Source: Megascapheus bottae (Eukaryota; Chordata; Mammalia; Rodentia; Geomyidae). Taken from it: a stretch of 64,000 nt of DNA. A program made the position numbers and the translations under genes. The notes under the pieces are model-generated. The model saw only the letters and a program-made list of their open reading frames with translations, searched no databases and was not told the origin of the DNA. Below are positions 47,747 to 57,869 of the stretch, one piece after another (positions within the stretch are counted from its first letter, which is position 1; each line of letters starts with the position of its first letter). Location: NCBI GenBank assembly GCA_024803745.1, contig JANJXV010000024.1, positions 22,543,927-22,607,926 of the forward strand. The letters run 5' to 3'.

Positions 47747-48715
47747 TCACACGGCCCGGGACTCCCGGTGTGACCTGACCCCCTGGCACCCAAGCAGCCT
47801 GCGGATGGCAGTGGTGACCTCGCCATTGCGCAGGCTGTAGATGAGCGGGTAGAGCAGCGGCGTGATGTTGGTGTAGACCAGCGCCAGGGTGCGGTCCAGC
47901 CGCGGGGAGTAGCTGGACTTGGGCCGCGCGTACATGAAGGTGGCGCAGCCATAGTGAAGGAAGGTGACCACCAGGTGCGAGGCGCAGGTGGAGGCAGCCT
48001 TGCGTCGGCCCCCGGGGGCGCGCAGGCGGCTCAGGGCCCCCGCGATGGCTCCATAGGACACCAGGATAAGCGTGGAGGGCAGCAAAAGCAGCAGCAGGCA
48101 GGCGCCCAGCAGGGGCAGCTCGTCCGCGTAGCTCCGGGTGCAGGCCCGGTGCAGGAGCGCAGTGATGTCGCAGAAGAAATGTACCAGCAGGCAGGAGCCG
48201 CAGAAAGGCAGGCGGAAGACGCCCACCGTGAGCCCCACGGACACGGCCAGGCCGCCCAGGCCGCAGGCCAGGGCCAGGCGTGCGCACACACCCGGGGTGA
48301 CCACGGCCGCGTAGCGCAGCGGCTGGCAGATGGCCACGTAGCGGTCGTAGGCCATGGCGGCCAGCAGGAAGCACTCGGTCCCGCCCAGGGCCACGAACAT
48401 TTGCATCTGGACCGCGCACCCCAGGAAGGAGATGGGACTGCCTCTGGGGTGGCCGGGCAGGGTCAGGTCAGCCAGCGATCGGGGCACAACCACTAGCGTG
48501 TAGCAGAGCTCGATGGCCGACAGCTGGCAGAGGAACAGCAGCATGGGAGGTCTGGAAGGGACAGAGGCCACGGCCACCAGAATGAGCAGGTTCCCGCCCA
48601 CCGTGGCCAGGTGCGCGGCCAGCAGCAGCAGGAAGAGCCAGGGCCGCAGGCGGGGGAACTCGAAGAAGCCTTGAAGGAGAAAACCACAGGGCATGGTGGA
48701 GTTGGGGCCGTCCAT
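47747..48715 (-). CDS. OR10AC1: Olfactory receptor family 10 subfamily AC member 1
   Basis: Class A odorant receptor of 322 residues. ATG at 48715 gives 'MDGPNST' with sequon N5-S-T. Marks: G41-N42; the TM2 entry reads 'RPPMLLFLCQLS' (55-66) where most receptors have LHxPMYFFLxxLS; C100 and C182 for the disulfide; 'MAYDRYVAIC' (121-130) intact; S220-Y221; 'RKAASTCASH' (238-247); TM7 'PLLYPLIYSLRN' (286-297), with tyrosine 289 in place of the usual NPxxY asparagine. From memory, the unusual TM2 and TM7 wording together with 'QMQMFVALGG' and 'SYADELPLLGA' is characteristic of OR10AC1. The frame is intact; in humans the gene is a segregating gene/pseudogene. The gene is much more GC- and CpG-rich than its surroundings. 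A splice acceptor lies 20 bp upstream. Probably functional; odorant unknown. Confidence 0.94.
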   Translation of the reverse strand: MDGPNSTMPCGFLLQGFFEFPRLRPWLFLLLLAAHLATVGGNLLILVAVASVPSRPPMLLFLCQLSAIELCYTLVVVPRSLADLTLPGHPRGSPISFLGCAVQMQMFVALGGTECFLLAAMAYDRYVAICQPLRYAAVVTPGVCARLALACGLGGLAVSVGLTVGVFRLPFCGSCLLVHFFCDITALLHRACTRSYADELPLLGACLLLLLLPSTLILVSYGAIAGALSRLRAPGGRRKAASTCASHLVVTFLHYGCATFMYARPKSSYSPRLDRTLALVYTNITPLLYPLIYSLRNGEVTTAIRRLLGCQGVRSHRESRAV

Positions 48716-48760
48716 GAGCCAGCAGCCAGCTGCTCCTGGGGAGAGGTTTGGAAAGAAAAT
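48716..48760 (-). promoter_or_regulatory. Predicted 3' splice acceptor before OR10AC1 coding exon
   Basis: On the minus strand, the pyrimidine-rich 'tttctttccaaacctctccc' is followed by cag, with AG at 48737-48736. This leaves a 20-nt untranslated stretch before the ATG. Olfactory receptor genes commonly have noncoding 5' exons spliced shortly before the start codon. It also explains why the open frame upstream, including an in-frame ATG at 48904, need not be coding. Confidence 0.65.
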
Positions 48761-49001
48761 GTCCTCTCCGGGAGTGGCCCAGCCGGGCCCTGTGGGGATC
48801 AGAGGGGGCCCGGGCTCAGGCTGGCCATGACTGAAGGTGGGCGCGGGGCTCGGGGTTAGCCTTCCACCTGCAGGAAAAGAAAGCCCCCCCTGGACTAGAC
48901 TCATTAGCTGCTTTCTGAACTTGAACTTGCGCCGGAGGTGTCTTGATTTGACCTCGTGACTCACAGAGCTGTCATCCTTAGTGTGTTGTGGATTCTATCA
49001 T

Positions 49002-49014
49002 GGGGGGGGGGGGG
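49002..49014 (+). repeat. (G)13 homopolymer
   Basis: Thirteen consecutive G after 'tctatcat'. Confidence 0.95.
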
Positions 49015-49144
49015 AGATAACTGTTGCTTAAATCCTCTCCCAGGCAGGAAATGTTCGTTGAGTCTCTATTTCTCTATTCTCCTCCCTTCCCGGGTTTGTC
49101 ATACTGAACTACCTTTTGGGTTTCATACAACCAAAAGAATGCAG

Positions 49145-49215
49145 TGCAGGCCGGGGACTTATTTTTTATTGGTTGGTGGTACTGGGGTTTGAACTCAGAC
49201 CTCAAGCTCCTCTCC
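49145..49215 (-). mobile_element. SINE remnant
   Basis: 'ggtggtactggggtttgaac' and 'cagacctcaagctcctctcc' resemble the tail half of a reverse SINE. Confidence 0.5.
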
Positions 49216-49304
49216 ACCCTGTAGGGCTTTCTGTTCTAGATCATTTTATAATCTTTTCCCCATTTCCCTCCCTCCCTCCCTCTTTCCCTCCTTTCCTTTC
49301 CTTT

Positions 49305-49535
49305 ATCTTTCAGTACTAGGGGTTGAACCCAGGAGTTTCTTGATTGGTGAACAAGCCATCTATCACTTGAACCATGCCTCTCACTCTCCCCGTCACTCCA
49401 GTACTTTTGTCTCTTGGTCTGATTATCAGATAGGGTCTTACCCTGTTTCTCTGTCAGGCTTGAGTCTGTGACCCTCCTGTCTTCCCCTCATGAGGGGCTG
49501 GGATTACAGATCTAATTCACCATTCTTGGCTCTCG
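49305..49535 (-). mobile_element. Diverged B1/tRNA-like SINE
   Basis: 'agtactaggggttgaaccca', 'ctatcacttgaaccatgcct', 'gaggggctgggattacagat'. Same architecture as SINE-B but a more distant subfamily. Confidence 0.65.
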
Positions 49536-50786
49536 ACCTCTGATCTGAAGGAAGAAAAATAAAGTTGGGTTTTAGGGCTGAATTTAATTGCTCTATGGAA
49601 GTTGGAAACCAAGTCTGAATCGCTGAGACTGAATCCAGAACTTTCCGCACTTGTACTAGGTTTCTCGAATCAAGTTACAGGAGTAAATCAGATAATCCAT
49701 ATTCATTTAGCCTCCAAGGCCCCAGATCTGTGCCAAGCGTGGAGGGTGACACTCAGGCAGCAAGGCTGCCTGTGGGAGGCCTGTGCTGGGAGTGTCAGGA
49801 ACGAAATGTCCTTGACATTTTGATGAGTACTCTGTCAAGATGAGAAATGGTGGCGTGTGTCTTCTCTGACTCACCTTTCAGCATGAATAATACCTTCCAC
49901 ATTTGCCACTGGACCCCCGTTCCTCCTTAAGAATTATCCCATGACTCGTTCTAAGGGAATGCAGAAATGTTGGGTCACATAGGCTGGAAGAGGGTATTCA
50001 AGCTTTGAAATAGCCATTAGTAACATCTAATGTTTTATTTCATCTCTTCTCAAAATTTAATCCTAACCCCCACTATGACATCTCATCAGCACTGTGTCTG
50101 ATCAATACTGGACTTGCTAGTTGTCTCACAGAGTGCAATCATGTAAGGGCAAGGTGTTAAGTTGGAAGGATGAGCTAGAAGGAATGAGGAGAACTTGGGT
50201 TTTGTTATGAATGTCTCCCTTTCAAGGGTTTCTTCCTTTATTGGTGTCACACATGAGAGGAGACTTTCAAACCCTTGTTACAGTCTTACGGAGGAAGAAT
50301 GGGATGGATCTTAGGATGGAAGACACAGGGAGGTTAGTCCACAGGAAGTCAAATCATCTTTCCCCTCCCCCTAACACACACATGAACACTCATGTCCACA
50401 AACTTTGGAGGTACCCTTCCCTCTGGTGAGAAAATACAACACACCCGAGTTTACCTCCTCTTCCTGGCCAGGGATCGCTTAGGTGTAAATATCTGAGGGA
50501 GAGAGAAGGTGGCCTCTCCTGGTTTTTGAGTGGGATGAAACTCCTGAAAAGCTCATCTCGTTAGTTCTTCCTTATCATTTTTTTAAAGCAGGGTGAGGTC
50601 ATGAGAGAGAGACACACACAGTTCAGTAATTTATTTCTGTTCATACTAGAAGCAATGTAGACAAGAAAAGTCAGGTAATGGTTCCAATATCTAGAAGCCC
50701 AAGAAAGATCATGTTTTGTTTTGTTTTTATACAAGGATGCATAAAGCTAGCATAAGAGATCAGTTAAGTAGGGAGAGACTGCTTCT
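49536..50786. other. Intergenic stretch, nothing assigned
   Basis: No gene or named repeat seen. Confidence 0.4.
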
Positions 50787-50977
50787 GGCTACTGGTTGTT
50801 CACACTTGTAATCTTAGCTACTCAGGAGGTTGAGATCTGGAGGATCTCAAGTCAAAGCCAACCTGAACAGAAAAATCCAGGAGACATGAACCATTTTCAA
50901 CGGACCAATAAAGTACAAGCCACAGCTTATACCAACAGCCATGAGAAAGGCAAGCGGGGAGTACAAACCCTGGGAAT
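50787..50977 (+). mobile_element. SINE-B-related copy with degraded right arm
   Basis: 'ctactggttgttcacacttg', 'ctcaggaggttgagatctgg', 'gtcaaagccaacctgaacag'. The right arm is poor; a purine tract takes the tail position. Confidence 0.7.
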
Positions 50978-51536
50978 AGGAGGGGGAGAAAGAGAGAGAC
51001 AGTGGAGGAAGAGGAGAAGGAGGAGGAGAAAAAAAAGGAGGAGGAGGAAGTAGAGGAGGAGAAGGACAAGAAAGGAGAAGGAGAAGACGGAGGAGGAGGA
51101 AAGATAAGAAGGAGGAAGAAGAGGAGGAGGAGGAGGAGAAGAAGAAGAAGACGAGGAAGAGGAAGAAGAGGAAGAGGAAGAAGAGGAAGAAGGAGAAGAG
51201 GAAGAAGAAGAAGAGGAGGAAGAAGAAGGAGGGGGAGAAGATGAAGAAGAAGAAGAAGAAGAAGAAGAAGAAGAAGAAGAAGAAGAAGAAGAAGAAGAAG
51301 AAGAAGAAGAAGGAGGAGGAGGAGGAGGAGGAGGAGGAGGAGAAGGAGGAGGAGGAGGAGGAGGAGGAGAAGGAGGAGGAGGAGGAGGAGGAGAAGATGA
51401 AAAGAGGAAGACGAAGAAGAAGAAGAAGAAGAAGAAGAAGAAGAAGAAGAAGAAGAAGAAGAAGAAGAAGAAGAAGAAGAAGAAGGAGGAGGAGGAGGAG
51501 GTAGAAGGAGGTAGAAGAGGAGGAAGAGGAAGAAGC
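50978..51536 (+). repeat. Long polypurine (GAA/GGA)n tract
   Basis: About 560 bp of A/G on + with only scattered C or T. It includes an uninterrupted 155-nt purine run (51243-51397) and two blocks of about 23-24 GAA units (51243-51310 and 51413-51484). Sense frames read poly-Glu/Lys/Arg and antisense frames poly-Leu/Ser/Phe; these are low-complexity artefacts, not proteins. Confidence 0.98.
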
Positions 51537-51768
51537 AACCAATTATTGCACCTATTGATAGGAGTGTATTATACAAGCACCTTTAGAATAGGAGGAAGAA
51601 CAGATTTTCAAAGCTTCAGTGATTCAAATTTAGCCCTACACTAGCAGGAGAAACTGGGGGTGGGGGAGTGGAAGAGAGGGGAAGCACAAGACCATCTACA
51701 CTATACCACCTCTTTCCAATGACTCGAGTACAGGTATTCTCACTCTTCTAAGAAATTAATACTACCAT
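51537..51768. other. Short gap after the purine tract, nothing assigned
   Basis: Unique-looking, without coding character. Confidence 0.4.
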
Positions 51769-51769
51769 T

Positions 51770-51888
51770 AATAATAACCAGCATTTAGGAGAATGCCAGG
51801 CAAATGTTCTCAAGGACCTTACTCACCAAATCCACTTAATCATGGTAATCACCCAATGAGGTAAACATTCTTATTATAGCTATCTTTT
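51770..51888 (-). repeat. MIR, first half of a split copy
   Basis: 'aataaccagcatttaggaga' to 'cccaatgaggtaaacattct' is reverse MIR, ending at 'tattatagctatc'. The rest resumes at 53225. Confidence 0.65.
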
Positions 51889-52624
51889 TTTTAAATATTA
51901 CTGTTCATGTATTCAATTAGTTCTGTGGTATTCAAAATTCATTGTATGTAATACATTGTGATCATTCAATCATTACAGTGCCGGTCCATTTTATAACAAT
52001 CAATATTTGAAGTTAGTCAGGGCAAAATGCACTTAAAAAACAAACAGAAATAGAAATAGTTCCTCTACATACGTACTTCCTACTTTGTAACCTGAATTTT
52101 AGGGCTTCATCCTCTCCCTATGGATTTAGTTAGTATAAGAGACATTAGTAAATAGTGGGCAGAGTTCATCCTTATTCAGAATGCTACTGTGTGAGGTAGT
52201 CAAATAGTGATATCTAATAACAGTCATATGTGAAAGACTAGATTCACGAAGCACCCACCATATATTAGGTCATACAATAGCACTTGGATTCTGGTCAATT
52301 AGGGAAACTCTCTCCTCTCAGTAGAAATATACCATCATTTTTCAAGGAAGAGATAAAGAAAAACAAGCACATTATTTTAACATCTCAGTATAAACATCAT
52401 ATACATATACATATACAAGCAAGTTCTACTCAACGTGTAATAATTTCTGTTTCCAATTTAGTTATGTATATTATTACTAAGCAGGAGACAATCTTCTTGT
52501 ACCATTTTTATATGAATCACAGATCTCTGTAATATGCAAGATCATCAACCAATCTGTGGAAGACAAAATTTCACTCTGAAAATTGAGGGATCCTATCTAT
52601 AAATATTTCATGTTAGAATTTGTT

Positions 52625-52832
52625 TGCCAGGCGCCAGTGGATCACACCAGTAATCCTAGCTAAAAAGGAGGCTGAGATCTGAGGATCACCATTTAAAGCC
52701 ATCCCAGGTACAGAAGTCTATACCTCCAATTAACCACCAGAAAACTAAAAGTGGCTCAAGAGGTAGCCTTGAGCTGAAGAGCTCAGGGACAGTGCCCAGG
52801 CCCAGAGTTCAAGCCATAAAATAAGAAAAAAA
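52625..52832 (+). mobile_element. SINE-B
   Basis: 'gccaggcgccagtggatcac', 'ggaggctgagatctgaggat', 'acctccaattaaccaccaga', right arm and A tail. Confidence 0.87.
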
Positions 52833-52839
52833 ATAAGCT

Positions 52840-53223
52840 CCAGGTCTAACAAAAGCTGAAACAAAACAGACAGAAGAATGCAGCAAATCTTATACAACTA
52901 TAAAGTGGAATATAACTAAAACAAATTTAAAGAAAGAATTACTGATACACAAATTATCACATTGAAATCTCAAGATACTTTTGCTAAATATTAAAAGCAA
53001 ATTTCTAGGAATCACATTTTTAAAGTTATTTTAAATTATAAATGAGTCAAACTAACCTATAACAAAAGAAAGCAGATGAGTGGTTGTCTGAAAAGTGACA
53101 TGACACTGGAGAACAAAACAAGAAATTAGAAAGCAGGATTGGGGGATGTGGGTATGTTCTTTAATTTGAGTTCAATGCATCAAATTGTACATTTTAAATG
53201 TGTGGCTTATTGCATTTCAATCA
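52840..53223 (+). mobile_element. Old LINE-1 3'UTR
   Basis: 'agcagatgagtggttgtctg' and 'atcaaattgtacattttaaa', then 'gcttattgcatttcaatc', follow the end of older mammalian L1. It stops where the MIR resumes. Confidence 0.65.
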
Positions 53224-53224
53224 C

Positions 53225-53322
53225 TTCTTATTATAGCTACCTTATGGAAGGAACTTGAAGCCTAAATAAATGAAAGGTCATACACATTGTTAGCAGTAAA
53301 GCCAAATTTTCATTCAAGCAAC
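53225..53322 (-). repeat. MIR, second half of a split copy
   Basis: 'cttcttattatagctacctt' then 'gaacttgaagcctaaataaa' and 'cattgttagcagtaaagcca' continue the MIR from 51888. The repeated 'ttcttattatagctayctt' is the target duplication. Confidence 0.65.
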
Positions 53323-56300
53323 CTATCCCCTGATGATCTTTGGTTTTATCTACTGTATATTTTTTTCTTATTTATACCTCTTCCCAATGTCCTCCCCATA
53401 CTGCACAAATTCTACCGAGATCTCCCCATGTCTCCCATCCTCCTCAGACAGAAATGACCCACAATCTCCTAGACAGTATTGTCCTCAGATTTACCTTCAC
53501 TAAAATTTTATGTGGAGGACACGTAGATGTGAGCATTAATGCAGATAATTTAAGAAATCCAATCTAAAAATAATTTCTCCTTAGCTTTGACATTCAGCAT
53601 TGCTGTTGTGATTGTTCTGGCAGATTTGCTTTTCTAATTGGGCAAGGTTTCACAGACAACCGAGTCATGGCTGGCTAGTGGCCCAGGACATCTGGATGTG
53701 GTTGGAAGCCTGGCTGAGTGAAAGATGCAGAAACGGGATTTAATTTTGCAGTGCAGACTATTGAAAATGATCTGCAGTAATGATCATTTTCATTGGTCAT
53801 TTCAACAGCCTATCAAAATACTTCCAAAACAGGTTGGGAAATTGGAGCTGTAACAGAAAAGCCATGCCCCTTCAGATCTAGAGAATTCCCTAGAATGCTG
53901 AGCTGGAATAGTGCATACAGGTCACATGGTCTAGAGCCAGGGCTATGGCACGTGACAGAAGACAAGAGAGGTCACTAGCCAGCCGGGACCTCACTACTGC
54001 AAGTTGGTGTAACTGGACTAAAGCACTTTACTGAGTCGATCTATTTCTGCTGCAAAAAAATCCAAGTAGAATGGAGCCTTCTGATCAAAATTACACCTTA
54101 GAAGAGCATCATAATAGCAAAATTATATTTCTGTCCTTCATGAAGTGACGCTTAGGTGATTATGAATATATATTTCCTAACTTCATTTAGTGACTTGTCA
54201 CAGGCCCCTGATCTATGACTTTTTATAAATCATTATAATTTATAAAACCAGTGTTTCTTTTTCTCTAAATATATATATTTAAAGTTCTTGTTAAAGAAGT
54301 GTCAAGTTTTCTGTGTTGTTTTCTGGATGCTTGGTTTGGAGGGGAGGAAGCAAGTTAATAAACTCTTCTAAATGCCCAACCTCCTCGGTGTTGAGTGGAG
54401 ACAATAAAAGTAATATATGATAAAGATTCTGCAAGAGAATATGGAAAATCTAGAGAAGAGCTGGCCTTTAGCAGGATCATAACAACAAAGAAAACATTTT
54501 CTTCTTTGTCCTTTATTGACAGGCTTACATTGCATGCCTCTGAGTATTCATCCTTCCATCATAGAAATCTCAGCTCTTTAGTTAGATCAGCTCAAGTGCT
54601 TAACTAGTATCTTTGTTTTCTGACTTAAGTGACAGGGGGGTGTGTGTATTTATCTGCTGGGTAGGCAATCTCATGGGGTGGGAAATAGAAATATAGATCT
54701 AATCTACCATTTATCCATCTATCTGTCTTCTATTATTCCATTTTATTCTCTAAGTTTTTTATTATCTTTCTAAAAATGCATAGGGCATTGAAACATTCTT
54801 GATTTCTGATATTTTCTGAAGTTTTAAAGGATTGTACATGTCGTACCAAGGAGATGTTCTTGATAGTTCTGTATCTTCCCTGGAGTTCTTTATTACAATG
54901 ATAGCCATATGACTCACTCTGAAGTTTTTTAACTCCAGATCAATCCTCGTAGTTTAGCGATTTGTTTAGAGCACCCTTGCTAGTCACCATTCTTTGATTG
55001 TTTTTTTTTTCCTTTCATTTTAAACATTTCCACCAAAAGTCAATCGTGGATTAGAGCTTTAGGAAAAGTTTCATTTCAGGCTTCCTGGGCTTTCTTATTT
55101 TCATCTGGAAAGGCACTTTGAACCATGAGATCCTAGGAGTCTTATTGATTTTTGAGCTGGCTCTCTACCTTTGAAGCACTGAAAGAGACTGCTGGCTTGG
55201 AAGCGGCACCCATTTTAATGAATGTCTCCCACTCAGGTTTCTTCCACAGGAAGAGGATAAGCTTCAAAAAATGGGACCTTTAATGTTCAACATCAAAACT
55301 GTCTGGGGCAGGGAATGGCCTAGTTCTGGGGCTGGAGAGGTCGACTTTATCACAGGAAATGAATGATCATGGTGCGGTTACATTAAAAAAAAAGCGTTCT
55401 AAGCCTGGGGATCCATTTCTGAACCTGTTTGAAAAGTATTAGCATCTTTGCTCAAATTTTAATTTTTGTCTATGACCATGTCCCATGAAGTCAATTTCAC
55501 AAGCTTGAAAAATGCTTGTAATATTGCAGCTGCATCTTTGTTGGCTAAATGACTATCTTAGAGAGTTAGAGGACTTCCCTGGTTTTCTGCTTTTTGCTAA
55601 CCATTGAGAGCTGGATCTCAGCAATGGAGCGAGCTTTGCATCCACTTGGATGAAGAAAACAAGGCTATCTCAGCTATTTCCATGATTCACTAAAATAACA
55701 GAAACTTAAGATAAACTACTAGTTGGGGAAATGGTTCTCTTGGCCAGCCACCATCCAGAAGAGAGTCTGCTGGTAGATTTGGAGCCCATTCCGAGAAAAT
55801 CGCAGCCTGATCCATCACCTTGGAAGTTCTATAAATAATTTGGGCATCAGTAATTCTCTCTAATCTTTCCAATAGGCCTCTTTCCCTGCCACCCAGTTGC
55901 ATGCCTCCTTGTATCTCAAATAGACCTCTATGGTTGCCAAAGATGCATAGCAAATGACTACATTAAATGACATTGACTGCATAGGATTCAGCCAGCTGGG
56001 GTCCCAAATGTTCTTCAATGAGAGCCTTTGCTGATCTGGCCCAGGGCCTGGGGATTTTAATCTTTGGCCAAGACAGTAGGGATAAATGGAATCATGAAGT
56101 TTTTCCTTTCTTGGCACTATCAGTAGTGAAGTTTCTTGTTTCCTGCAGAGTTAAGTAATTAGAAAACCATCTCCTTGACTACTCTTTATTCTGTCTTCCT
56201 CCTAGAGTTAAAGAAGTAATATTTTCCAGTATGTTTTTTCTATTGGAAAAACATATTGATAACCTTTCTCCATGAAAGCCTCTGTTCACATAAGGCCACA

Positions 56301-57434
56301 CATTTCCTACTTTTGCATGAGAAGTATGCACAGATTCATCTGGGAAAAAATCACTGAAAAAATCTGGCCGCCTCATGTTCCGCTCACCCCACCCTATTTC
56401 CTCATACCTTGAGACTGAAGGAGTTTACAGTGTAAAACATGTTGTACCTCTGTTCACTGTGATTTATGGATGGCCATGACAACGAAACCCAGACACAAAG
56501 AAAGGACAGTGAAGGCGTGGGACTGAATGGCTTTGAAGTGTTATCATGCAGAGGCAAAACTAGGCAATAAGAAGTGCCCTGTTTCTCTATTTCCACATTT
56601 GATTCTTAGTGTTTCTTTTTCTCCCTCTGCCAGCCTATTCCCAGTTTCCAGATATCTGCTTACCTGGACTCAGAGAGAAGATAACTTGAGATAGGTGGAG
56701 GTTGGTGAGACCCTAGGTCAAGTAGAGGGTGGGAGAGTGCAGAGTCGCAGTGCTCAGGTGTGAAGGAGAGGGAGGGATATACCAAGAGAGAGTACCCAAG
56801 TGTACTGCCAGACTTCCTGATTAGCTCTGTCTGGTCAGAACTGTAACCTCAGCTTTCATTGTATCCCTGGAGGATTGAGGCAATGGGGAGGAGAAGAGTA
56901 AACTGGTCCCTTCCAAAGGGAGGGCAACAGCAAAAGCATCCTGTGATTAATTACTCCCCACCAAGTGCCCTCTCAAGTCCAGAAACAGAGGGTGAGCTTG
57001 GCACATGCGCAACTCCACAGCTGTCCAGAGAGACACCACTGTTCCTGTCCCTGGCTGCCCATCTGTCCAAAGTGTGGTCTGTCCCATTGGTCCGATGCTC
57101 CTTCCCCAGAGTGTTGCTTGATTCTCTCTCATTATGGCAATTCCCACGCAACGACTCCAATGCCATAATGAAGGATCAGGATCTGGAGGTCTTAATTTGT
57201 CCAGAAGGTTCCAGCAGGGAGCTGCTGTTGTGATATGTAAATGGATCCCCAGTCTCTCACTCATGTGCAAGAAACTCAAGAAATGCTCTAGGAAGTATAT
57301 ACTAAGGGATGTTTCTGAACCTAGAATATGAGCTAGACAATTGACACAAGGCTCCATAGAGCTGGGGGTTGAAGGTGTGCTCTAGTTGTTGGGATATTAT
57401 TTTGCATATTTGTGTATGTTCAGAGCCATAAGCT
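53323..57434. other. Long intergenic stretch, no gene seen
   Basis: Mostly unique-looking. At 56859-57357 both strands carry overlapping open frames of 124 and 136 codons, without domains, signal peptide or recognisable homology. I would not call them genes. Confidence 0.4.
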
Positions 57435-57575
57435 TCACAGGCTATCTCTTGGAATTAATTTACTCATTCGCTTATGGTTGAGTCAACAGATGCTCTTTGA
57501 ATTATTATGTGTCATGCTTTGACCTTGGTATTGGAGTACAAATCAGTGAACAAAACAGAAAGTTACAATGGGCAT
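57435..57575 (+). repeat. L2-like 3' fragment
   Basis: 'atgctttgaccttggtattg' then 'gagtacaaatcagtgaacaa' matches the L2 3' pattern also seen at 44.5 kb. Confidence 0.55.
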
Positions 57576-57593
57576 TACCAAGAAAGCAAAGAG

Positions 57594-57865
57594 GCCGGGC
57601 AGGGTGACTCACCCCTGTAATCCCAGCTACTCAGGAAGTAAGATCTGAGGATCTCAATTCAAAGCCAGCCCAGGCACTAAAGACTGTGAGACTCTTATCT
57701 CCAATTAAGCACTAGAAATACCGGAAGTGGCACTGTGATACAAGGATAGGATGGTAGCCTTGAGCTGAAGAGCTCAGGGACAGTGCCCTGGCACAGAGTC
57801 CAAGCCCCATGACCAACAAAAAAAAAAAAAAAAAGGAAGGAAGGAAGGAAAGAAAAAAAGAAAGA
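57594..57865 (+). mobile_element. SINE-B with (A)n(GGAA)n tail
   Basis: 'ggccgggcagggtgactcac' head, complete right arm, then an A-run and GGAA units as tail. Confidence 0.9.
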
Positions 57866-57869
57866 TAAG

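Larger units (their letters stand above)
47600..48880. other. GC-rich, CpG-containing island over OR10AC1
   Basis: The block is visibly rich in gcg/cgc words, in contrast with AT-rich flanks. Antisense and shifted open frames here (e.g. 47954-48496 on +) are a consequence of the GC bias. Confidence 0.75.

Noticed and set aside
47954..48496. 180-codon open frame on + across OR10AC1
   Set aside because: It is antisense to the receptor in a GC-rich block and has low-complexity Gly/Ala/Gln composition; a shadow of the real gene.
50818..51576. Frames of 200-250 codons over the purine tract
   Set aside because: They are poly-Leu, poly-Ser, poly-Phe or poly-Glu/Arg translations of GAA/GGA repeats.
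56859..57357. Overlapping 124- and 136-codon frames as a possible gene or processed pseudogene
   Set aside because: No domain, no poly-A remnant and no flanking duplications that I can see; both strands equally open.
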